Positions 1 through 6,102 of a stretch of DNA of 13,110 nucleotides are shown one piece after another. Where the stretch lies: assembly GCA_044227705.1 (NCBI GenBank), contig JBGAWE010000123.1:1-13110 (forward strand), given 5' to 3'. Under the pieces are notes generated by a model. The model was given only the letters and a program-made list of their open reading frames with translations, had not been told where the DNA came from and ran no database searches. A program made the translations under genes and the position numbers. The DNA is from JANOQP01 sp044227705 (GTDB lineage Bacteria > Bacteroidota > Bacteroidia > Chitinophagales > Saprospiraceae). Each line of letters begins with the position of its first letter. Within the stretch, counting starts at the first letter, position 1.

Positions 1-92
1 TCCAAGACCTCGAATTCGACCTCCTCAAGGAAATCATCCTGCTCTGCGGCGGAAACCCCGCCATATTGGACGATTTCCCCCTTCGACGCTAG
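1..92 (+). CDS. C-terminal fragment of an unidentified protein (5' end outside the window)
   Basis: An open frame beginning at base 3 runs to a TAG at 90-92 and gives a 29-residue tail reading about QDLEFDLLKEIILLCGGNPA followed by ILDDFPLRR. The composition (acidic/hydrophobic helix-like stretch, GGNP turn) looks more protein-like than the other frames here, but the piece is too short to assign to a family. It lies on the same strand as the GIN-domain gene 176 bases downstream. It could also be chance reading in GC-rich DNA; the sequence left of base 1 is needed to decide. Confidence 0.4.
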   Translation, partial: QDLEFDLLKEIILLCGGNPAILDDFPLRR

Positions 93-214
93 ACGCTTAA
101 AACATTCCGTACAGTTGTGGCATCCTCGCCAACAACGGCCGCTTTGACCTTCCCAAAAAAATTTCAGTAGCGGGTCAGGGTGCCGCTGGGGCGGCCGTGT
201 CACAGGTCGGATTT

Positions 215-232
215 CGGGGGATGCAGCCCCCG
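215..232 (+). promoter_or_regulatory. Small GC hairpin in the leader of the GIN-domain gene
   Basis: CGGGGG at 215-220 pairs with CCCCCG at 227-232 around a six-base loop. It sits 36 bases before the chosen ATG at 269 and is followed by a T/C-rich stretch (about 239-250). It could end transcription of the upstream fragment or structure the 5' leader. The stem is only six base pairs, so it may be accidental in GC-rich DNA. Confidence 0.3.
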
Positions 233-268
233 GCCAGTCATTTTCTCTCATCAAAATTTTTCAAAAAC

Positions 269-985
269 ATGAAAACGCAAGTCAAAACTGCCATGCTCGG
301 CTTCGGAGCCGCCTTGTTCTCCCTGCTGATGACCGCCTGCCTCGGCACGAAGGCAACGGGCGATGCCGTCACGACGACCTTCTCGGAAAAAGACTTTCAC
401 GGCCTCGACGTGAGCATCGGCGGGGACGCGGAGGTGCTGACCGGGCCGGATTTCAAGGTCGAAATCACCTGCGAGGAGTCGGTCGCCAAGTACCTCGACG
501 TGCGCGTTGAGAAGGGCATCCTCAAAATCGACTTCGACCACGCGGTCTATGATGTCGATGGTTTGAAAATCAAGGTCACCGCGCCGAACTGGGACGAGTT
601 CAACTTCTCCGGCAGCGCCGATGCCCACGTCGCCGGGCCAATTTCGGGCAACAAGCTGAAAATCGACCTCTCGGGAAGCTCCGATTTCACCCTCGACGAC
701 GCGCAATTCGACAAGACCGAAATCGACCTGTCGGGCAGCGGCGGCGTGACCATCGCCGGACAGGGCGACGACCTGGACTGCGAACTCTCGGGCAAGGGCG
801 ACGTGCGGGCCTTCGGCTTCCCGGTAAAGACGGCCAAAATCGACATCAGCGGCCTCGGCGACGTCGAGGTCAACGTCAGCGACAAGCTCGACGCGAGCAT
901 CAGCGGGGCGGGCGACGTGCGCTACATGGGCAGCCCGCAGGTGACGAGCGACGTGAGCGGCATCGGGAAGGTCAAGAAGATTTGA
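269..985 (+). CDS. GIN-domain (DUF2807) lipoprotein
   Basis: The product is 238 residues. An upstream in-frame start at 197 exists, but ATG 269 gives a proper signal peptide: Lys at 2 and 6, a hydrophobic core (8-20), then LLMTAC with the lipidated cysteine at 24. It is therefore predicted to be an exported lipoprotein. Residues about 40-222 match the Bacteroidota GIN/DUF2807 fold, called a putative autotransporter adhesin head domain. That family has no established biochemical role. The domain is strikingly periodic: seven SG-x-x-D-V/I-type turns (IDLSGS, IDISGLGDVEV and similar) occur every 18-21 residues from 111 to 237, as expected for a stacked beta-helix. There is no SD site; TTTTTCAAAAA lies directly before the ATG. 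The TonB-dependent receptor follows 78 bases downstream, so the two may be co-transcribed, although a strong hairpin lies between them. Confidence 0.9.
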   Translation: MKTQVKTAMLGFGAALFSLLMTACLGTKATGDAVTTTFSEKDFHGLDVSIGGDAEVLTGPDFKVEITCEESVAKYLDVRVEKGILKIDFDHAVYDVDGLKIKVTAPNWDEFNFSGSADAHVAGPISGNKLKIDLSGSSDFTLDDAQFDKTEIDLSGSGGVTIAGQGDDLDCELSGKGDVRAFGFPVKTAKIDISGLGDVEVNVSDKLDASISGAGDVRYMGSPQVTSDVSGIGKVKKI

Positions 986-998
986 CGGCCCGCAGCAA

Positions 999-1029
999 GT
1001 GACGGGGCGGATCAAAATCGCCCCGTCAC
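999..1029 (+). terminator. Stop-proximal hairpin A (terminator-like, no U tract)
   Basis: GTGACGGGGCG at 999-1009 pairs perfectly with CGCCCCGTCAC at 1019-1029 (11 bp) around the nine-base loop GATCAAAAT. It starts 13 bases after the stop of the GIN-domain gene. No T run follows on either strand, so it is not a textbook intrinsic terminator. It may attenuate read-through into the receptor gene, protect the 3' end of the upstream mRNA, or be a REP-like element. A related hairpin follows the receptor gene at 3431-3463. Confidence 0.55.
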
Positions 1030-1063
1030 GCTCCAACCACACCAACTTCTCAACTCAATTTTC

Positions 1064-3418
1064 ATGAAAAAACAACTCCTTCCCGCGCTCGTCGCGGGGC
1101 TGGCAATCCTTTGCCAAACAGCGATTTTCGCTCAGACCCAGACCCTGAAAGGCCGCGTCGTCGACAAGGCAATCCGCATGGAACTGCCCGGCGCGACCGT
1201 CCAAATCTCCACGCCGACGGGCGAAATCCGGGGCGCGGCGACCGACGAGAACGGCCAGTTCCGGTTCGAGAAGCTGCCGGTCGGCAAGTACGCGCTGGCC
1301 GTCTCGTTCATCGGCTACAAACCGGCGGGCGTGCCCAACGTCGCGCTCGACGCGGGCAAGGAGACCGACCTCGTCATCGAGCTGGAAGAACAGGTTTTCA
1401 CCGGAAATGAGGCCGTCATAAAAGCCACGCTCGAAAAGGAAAAGCCGCTCAACGAGCTGTCCGCCGTCTCGACGCGCACCTTTTCGGTCGACGAGACGAA
1501 GCGGTTCGCGGCCGCCTTCAACGACCCGGCGCGGATGGCCTCGTCGTTCGCGGGCGTCGTCACGGCGCTCGACGGCAACAACATCATCTGCATCCGGGGC
1601 AACGCGCCCAACGGCCTCCTCTGGCGGATGGAGGGCGTCGACATCCCGAACCCCAACCACTTTTCGGCGCTCGGCACGTCGGGCGGCGGGATTTCCATCC
1701 TCTCGGCGCAGGTCTTGGGCAACTCGGATTTTTCGACCGGGGCTTTCGCGGCCGAGTACGGCAACGCGACCTCCGGCGTCTTCGACCTGCGGATGCGGCG
1801 CGGCAACGCCGACCGGCGCGAGTTCACGGTCGGGGCGAGCGTCCTCGGCTTTGATTTTGCGGCGGAGGGGCCAATGGCCGGGCGGCGCGGCGGTTCCTAT
1901 CTCGTCAACTACCGCTACTCGACGCTCTCCCTTTTGACGAAGCTCGGGCTACCCATCGAGGAGGTCGACAAGTTTCAGGACCTCTCCTACAACGTCTTCC
2001 TCCCGGCGGGCAGGGCGGGCAATTTCACCGTCTTCGGCATGGGCGGCTTGAGCTCGGCGACCTTCGGCGGCATGGCCGACAGCGCGAAATGGAAGGACGG
2101 TTTTTACAAAAGATACCCCTTCGTCTTCAAGGCAAACATGGGCATGAGCGGCATCACCCACTCGAAAACTTGGGGCACGAAGACTTGGCTGAAAAACATC
2201 GTCGCCGTCAGCGCGACGGAAAACTCGACCGTCAGCGACCGCTTTTTGCTCCCCGATTACGCGAAGCAGCGCGACTACGAGGTGCGCGGCCTGCAGCCGA
2301 AGGTGACTGTTTCGAGCGTGTTGAGCCACCGCTTCAACTCGCGGCACTATTTGCGGACAGGCGGCTACCTCAACTTCCTCGGCTACGATTTCCGCCAATC
2401 GGCCCGCGAGGACGTCGAGGGGCCGCTCCTCGAGCGCATCCAGCGCGACGGCTGGACGCAGTCGGCGCAGGCCTTCGCCCAGTGGCAGTACCGGCCGACG
2501 GAGCGGGTCACGTTCAACGCGGGGCTGCACTCGGTCTTCCTCTTTTTGAACAAAACCGCGTCGGTCGAGCCTCGGGCCAGCCTGAAATACGCCTTCTCGG
2601 AAAAGCAGTCGCTGACCTTCGGCTACGGCCTGCACGGGCAGCTCCAGCCGCTGGGCCTCTATTTTTTGAAAAATGAAAACGGCGAGCTGCTCAACCCCGA
2701 CCTCGGGATGTCGAAGTCGCACCATTTTGTGGTGGCCGACGACTGGCTTTTGCGGAAGAACCTGCGGGTGAAAACCGAGGCCTATTTCCAGAAGATGTTC
2801 AACGTGCCGGTCAGCCGTGGGCGCGAGACCTCGTTTTCGATGCTCAACAACTTCGCCGACCTGCCCTTCGACACGCTCGAAAACACGGGGCGCGGCCGCA
2901 ACTACGGCGTCGAAATCACGGTCGAGCAGTTCCTGACGCGCGGTTTCTACTTCCTCGCCACGACCTCGCTTTTCCGCTCCGAGTATCGCGGCAGCGACCT
3001 CGTCTGGCGGAACACGCTTTATGACAGCCGCCGCGCCCACACGTTGACCGCCGGGAAAGAGTGGAACTTCAACCGCCGGGGCCGCGACCGGACGCTCGGG
3101 CTGAACCTGAAGCTCGTCAGCACGGGCGGGCACGGCTACACGCCGGTCGACCTCGAAAAATCCATCGAGGAAGGGAAAGAGGTTTTGGACGAGAGCCGCG
3201 CCTTCTCCGAAAAGGTGCCCGACTATTTCCGCCTCGACGCGGGCATCAAACTGAAGCGGAACTACCGCCGCGTCACCTCGACCGTCTCGCTCGACGTGCA
3301 GAACGCGACGAACCGGAAGAACGTCGGCGGCCAGTATTTCGACCCGGAGAAGCTGGAGGTGAAGTTTTTCACGCAGGCACCGCTGATTCCGGTGCTGGCT
3401 TACAAGGTCGAGTTTTGA
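1064..3418 (+). CDS. TonB-dependent outer-membrane receptor with carboxypeptidase-regulatory-like domain
   Basis: The product is 784 residues. The signal peptide covers about 1-23 (MKK start, hydrophobic core, cleavage near IFA|QTQ). Residues about 27-110 form a carboxypeptidase-D regulatory-like (CarboxypepD_reg/CNA-B type) beta-sandwich with GRVVD, ATDENGQFRFEKLPVGKY and SFIGYKP. The plug domain covers about 130-245 and includes IICIRGN and LLWRMEGVDIPNPNHF. The rest is a 22-strand-type barrel rich in alternating aromatic residues, ending in a terminal Phe (KVEF). Such proteins bind a ligand at the surface and import it across the outer membrane using energy from TonB-ExbB-ExbD. The substrate cannot be told from sequence. 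No SusD-like partner follows, which argues against a standard SusCD glycan locus. The start is ATG 1064 after an A/T-rich leader, with no SD. No clear TonB box was recognised. Confidence 0.92.
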   Translation: MKKQLLPALVAGLAILCQTAIFAQTQTLKGRVVDKAIRMELPGATVQISTPTGEIRGAATDENGQFRFEKLPVGKYALAVSFIGYKPAGVPNVALDAGKETDLVIELEEQVFTGNEAVIKATLEKEKPLNELSAVSTRTFSVDETKRFAAAFNDPARMASSFAGVVTALDGNNIICIRGNAPNGLLWRMEGVDIPNPNHFSALGTSGGGISILSAQVLGNSDFSTGAFAAEYGNATSGVFDLRMRRGNADRREFTVGASVLGFDFAAEGPMAGRRGGSYLVNYRYSTLSLLTKLGLPIEEVDKFQDLSYNVFLPAGRAGNFTVFGMGGLSSATFGGMADSAKWKDGFYKRYPFVFKANMGMSGITHSKTWGTKTWLKNIVAVSATENSTVSDRFLLPDYAKQRDYEVRGLQPKVTVSSVLSHRFNSRHYLRTGGYLNFLGYDFRQSAREDVEGPLLERIQRDGWTQSAQAFAQWQYRPTERVTFNAGLHSVFLFLNKTASVEPRASLKYAFSEKQSLTFGYGLHGQLQPLGLYFLKNENGELLNPDLGMSKSHHFVVADDWLLRKNLRVKTEAYFQKMFNVPVSRGRETSFSMLNNFADLPFDTLENTGRGRNYGVEITVEQFLTRGFYFLATTSLFRSEYRGSDLVWRNTLYDSRRAHTLTAGKEWNFNRRGRDRTLGLNLKLVSTGGHGYTPVDLEKSIEEGKEVLDESRAFSEKVPDYFRLDAGIKLKRNYRRVTSTVSLDVQNATNRKNVGGQYFDPEKLEVKFFTQAPLIPVLAYKVEF

Positions 3419-3430
3419 CCTGTTGCGAAA

Positions 3431-3463
3431 AATGTCGGGGTGGCTCAAAGTCATCCCGACATT
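3431..3463. terminator. Stop-proximal hairpin B between convergent genes
   Basis: AATGTCGGGGTG at 3431-3442 pairs with CATCCCGACATT at 3452-3463 (12 bp with one G-T wobble) around the nine-base loop GCTCAAAGT. It lies 12 bases after the receptor stop and 6 bases beyond the end of the convergent YdeI-like gene, so it could serve as a two-way transcription end. There is no clean T run immediately after the stem on either strand. Its loop and stem resemble hairpin A at 999-1029, with paired substitutions. Confidence 0.6.
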
Positions 3464-3469
3464 CCGCTT

Positions 3470-4129
3470 TCAGCTCAATTTTTTCTTTTCCAACAACATA
3501 TCGACGCTCTTTTCGACCCGCCGCGCCCGCGTCTCGGGCCGCTTCGCCTCCTCAATCCAGCGGACGTACTCCTTCCGGTGGGTATAGGCGTAGTTGTCGA
3601 AAACCGCCCTCGCGGCGGGCGACCGGTCGAGCGCGGCGGCGAGGTCGCCCGGCACGACGATGGCCGGTCGCTCGCTCGTCGGCCGCTTCGGCACCGGCTC
3701 ACCGGAGGCGACAGAAAAGCTGCGCGTCATCTCCGTTATAAAAAGGACGCGGCGGAAGCGCAGAGCCGTCCAGTCCTCGTCGATGGCGACGGAACGGACA
3801 GGCTCGAAGCCGAGCTGGCCGAAGACCGCCCAGCCCGTGTCGCGGTTGAACTCGCAGCGAAGCCGTTTCGAGCTGCCCTTCGGGAAGGCGACCCAGACGG
3901 TCGCGTCGCCCTCCGTGTTCGCGGCGGCCGAGGCGGCGAAGGCGGCGACCTCCGCATGACGGGTGGCGAAGGCAAGGGCAAACGCGGGGTTATCGCTTTT
4001 TTGAAAGGAGTTTTGGAAGGCGGCCAACCCGGCCATCGCCTCCATTTCGGGGAGGAAGCTGTCGGGCGCGTCGATGACGACGGCAATTTGTCCGTCCTTG
4101 AACTGGAGTTTTTTGAAAAGAGGAGTCAT
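3470..4129 (-). CDS. YdeI/OmpD-associated-family protein with DUF3052-like N-terminal part
   Basis: The product is 219 residues, starting at ATG 4129. Residues about 157-215 carry the YdeI/OmpD-associated (bacteriocin-protection) signature: VPGDLAAAL, then an F..Y...HRKEYVRWIEEAK segment and PETRARRVEK. The N-terminal part (1-135) includes FKDGQIAVVIDAPDSF, VWVAFPKGSSK and an EDWTALRFR segment. It resembles the DUF3052-like half found in Bacteroidota relatives. The exact biochemical role of the family is unknown; some members are linked to envelope stress or bacteriocin and peptide resistance. There is no signal peptide, so it is probably cytoplasmic. It lies 21 bases downstream of the PhoX-like gene on the same strand, which fits co-transcription, and converges on the TonB receptor. 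Confidence 0.85.
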   Translation of the reverse strand: MTPLFKKLQFKDGQIAVVIDAPDSFLPEMEAMAGLAAFQNSFQKSDNPAFALAFATRHAEVAAFAASAAANTEGDATVWVAFPKGSSKRLRCEFNRDTGWAVFGQLGFEPVRSVAIDEDWTALRFRRVLFITEMTRSFSVASGEPVPKRPTSERPAIVVPGDLAAALDRSPAARAVFDNYAYTHRKEYVRWIEEAKRPETRARRVEKSVDMLLEKKKLS

Positions 4130-4150
4130 GCGAAACTGGTTTTGAGAATA

Positions 4151-6037
4151 TCACTCGACGGCAAACCGCCCGCTCATCACCGCCTCGCGGCCAGCTCGGA
4201 TTTCGAGGAAATAGCAGCCCGCCGCCAACCCGCCGACATCGAGGCGGAAGCCGCCGTCGACCATTTTGCCCAACGGCCGCCGCAGTCTTTCGATGCCGAG
4301 CGCATCGACGACGGCAGCCGTCAATTCCGCTTCCGCCGGGTAGTCGAGTTTGATGAAAAGCTCCCCGTCGCGGCTCGGGTTTGGGAAGATTTGCCCGCCC
4401 GTCGCCCGGTTCGCCGGGTAGAAATAGGCGATTTGCACGTCGCTCAACCAGCTCCGCCCGTCGAGGCCGACCAGCCGCAGCCGGTAATAATTGCCGCCGA
4501 CGAAGGGGTTTTCGTCCGTGAAAAAATAGCCGCTCGCACTCGTCGCCGCAACTGACCCGACCGGCTCCCACGGCCCGAGCCGCTCGTTCATCCTTTCGAC
4601 GACGAAGCGCGAGATGCCGAACTCGGCCTCCGTCCGCCAGTCGATTTTGATGGAATTCCGGGCGGCCTTTGCATCAAAAACGAGCAGTTCGACGGGCAGG
4701 GCCGAGCCGAGGAACTCCGTCCGCGCGACGACGAGCGTGACCCCCTTGTTGAAGTCTCGCGGCGTGCCGAAGGCGTCGAGCTGGTTGGCGTCGTTCGCGA
4801 GGCTGGGGTGCTGGACGGACATGAACAGGAACTTGTTGTCCGGCGAAAGGGTGATGCCCGTCGGCTCCGCCCCGAGCGGCGCGTTGCCGAAATATTTCAC
4901 CTGCGGGCTGCCCTGCGTGTGGCCCGACATCACGACCCAAATCGCGTTGTCCGAGCCGTCCTGCAAGACCCAGAGGTTTCCGAGGTTGTCGAAACAGAGG
5001 TTGTCGTTGCCCGTCCCCCAAGCTGCGCTGACGATGCCGCCCGCCGTCTCGATGTCATAGGTCGCGCCCGCGCCGCCGACGTAGGTCTCGAAATCCGTGA
5101 TGCACGAATCGGTCAGGCAGAGCGGGTCGGTGTCGGTAAATCGGTAGACGCTGCTCTCGTTTTTCACCGCGAAATAGACCTTTCCATCCGGCCCGATTTC
5201 CACGTCCTCGATGCCATTGTAGGCCTGTGCGCCGACGGCGACGGCCTGTGAAATGGTCGCGTTGACCTGCGCGGGCGTGGAATTCTGGAGGAGCTTCCAT
5301 TGGCCGTCGGTGGCCGTGGTTTTTTTCAAAACGTACAGTTTCCCGGCAGAAAGGTCGCCCGGCGAGTCGGTGACGAACTTGAACAGGTGTCCCGCCGGCT
5401 CGTCCATTCCGGTGTAGAGAACCCGCGTGTTTCCGGGCCGGACGGCGGCGTTTTCGTGGTTGCAAAAGCCCATTTTCCAAACCTTGTCGCCGCCGGGCAG
5501 GCCATCGGGATAGTTGGCGACAGACCGCGAAGCAGGGTTGATTTCGACACAATAGCCGTATCGGAAATAGCCCGCCGCGTTCGGCGTGCCGTCGGACTTG
5601 TTCTCCTCGCAGCTCAAAATGGTGCCCCACGGGGTGACGCCGCCCGAGCAGTTGGTGCGCGTCCCCTCGACGGGCGCGAAGTCGACGAGGCCGCTCGCGT
5701 CGATGAGCCACTTGTTGAGCGTCGCGTCGAAGTGGATGTTCAGGACGGACACGTTGCCCGTCGGCGCGGCCTCGCTGTTGACCGACAGGTAGCCGAGCGT
5801 CGAACTTCCGGCGATGGGGACGAAGCCCGTGAAATCAGGGTTCGTCGGGAAGTTTCCGCCGAGGGAGAGGGCGTCGCCGTCCTCCAAAAGGTATTGGAAA
5901 ACGTGTGTCCCGCTCGGCAGCCGGAACTGCTGGGTCTGCGCCCCGGGCGGGACGGAGATGAAGTCGGAGATGTGCTGCGCCTCGGTTTTCACCCAAAAAA
6001 GGGCAGCTGCGAGGAAAGTGACGAGGCGAGGTTTCAC
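4151..6037 (-). CDS. PhoX/DUF839-family secreted protein with T9SS type A sorting domain
   Basis: The product is 628 residues from GTG 6037 (MKPRLVTFLAAALFWVKTEAQ, a Sec-type signal). An in-frame TTG at 6064 would add nine residues without improving it. Residues about 30-445 match the PhoX/DUF839 fold: GTRTNCSGGVTPWGTILSCEE with the conserved Cys130, MGFCNHENAAVR, VLYTGMDEPAGHLFKFV, GIEDVEIGPDGKVYFA and EPTGITLSPDNKFLFMSVQHP. Canonical PhoX is a calcium/iron-dependent alkaline phosphatase that takes phosphate from organic phosphate esters. A fibronectin-like linker (447-540, beginning LPVELLVFDA) leads to a type A sorting domain (about 548-628, FPNPSRDGELFIKL to the end), so the protein should be exported by Sec and then by T9SS to the surface. 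Phosphatase activity is inferred. The core is shorter than classical PhoX, and the twin-arginine signal typical of PhoX is absent. No Pho-box search was possible. Confidence 0.88.
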   Translation of the reverse strand: MKPRLVTFLAAALFWVKTEAQHISDFISVPPGAQTQQFRLPSGTHVFQYLLEDGDALSLGGNFPTNPDFTGFVPIAGSSTLGYLSVNSEAAPTGNVSVLNIHFDATLNKWLIDASGLVDFAPVEGTRTNCSGGVTPWGTILSCEENKSDGTPNAAGYFRYGYCVEINPASRSVANYPDGLPGGDKVWKMGFCNHENAAVRPGNTRVLYTGMDEPAGHLFKFVTDSPGDLSAGKLYVLKKTTATDGQWKLLQNSTPAQVNATISQAVAVGAQAYNGIEDVEIGPDGKVYFAVKNESSVYRFTDTDPLCLTDSCITDFETYVGGAGATYDIETAGGIVSAAWGTGNDNLCFDNLGNLWVLQDGSDNAIWVVMSGHTQGSPQVKYFGNAPLGAEPTGITLSPDNKFLFMSVQHPSLANDANQLDAFGTPRDFNKGVTLVVARTEFLGSALPVELLVFDAKAARNSIKIDWRTEAEFGISRFVVERMNERLGPWEPVGSVAATSASGYFFTDENPFVGGNYYRLRLVGLDGRSWLSDVQIAYFYPANRATGGQIFPNPSRDGELFIKLDYPAEAELTAAVVDALGIERLRRPLGKMVDGGFRLDVGGLAAGCYFLEIRAGREAVMSGRFAVE

Positions 6038-6102
6038 GGAAAAAATGGCTGGTTTGCGGGTCAAAATTAGCCGGATTGGCCGTCCCTGTCATCCGCCGAA
6101 CC

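Noticed and set aside
1064..3418. SusC-type receptor of a glycan-use locus
   Set aside because: No SusD-like lipoprotein, glycoside hydrolase or SusR-type regulator follows, and the receptor is shorter than usual SusC proteins.
1949..3454. A 501-codon open frame opposite the TonB-dependent receptor
   Set aside because: The translation is rich in Arg, Val, Glu and His with no domain or signal. It is the complement frame of a real GC-rich gene whose codon bias removes stop codons.
4139..4148. The string GTTTTGAGAA between YdeI and PhoX genes, also after the PepSY gene (9850-9858) and near 13088-13097
   Set aside because: Looked like a shared intergenic motif, but nearly the same string occurs inside the SulP coding region (about 6508-6520, opposite strand), so it may be chance.
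3440..4555. A 371-codon plus-strand open frame spanning the YdeI-like gene and part of the PhoX-like gene
   Set aside because: It crosses two well-supported genes and their spacer with Arg-rich composition; antisense shadow.
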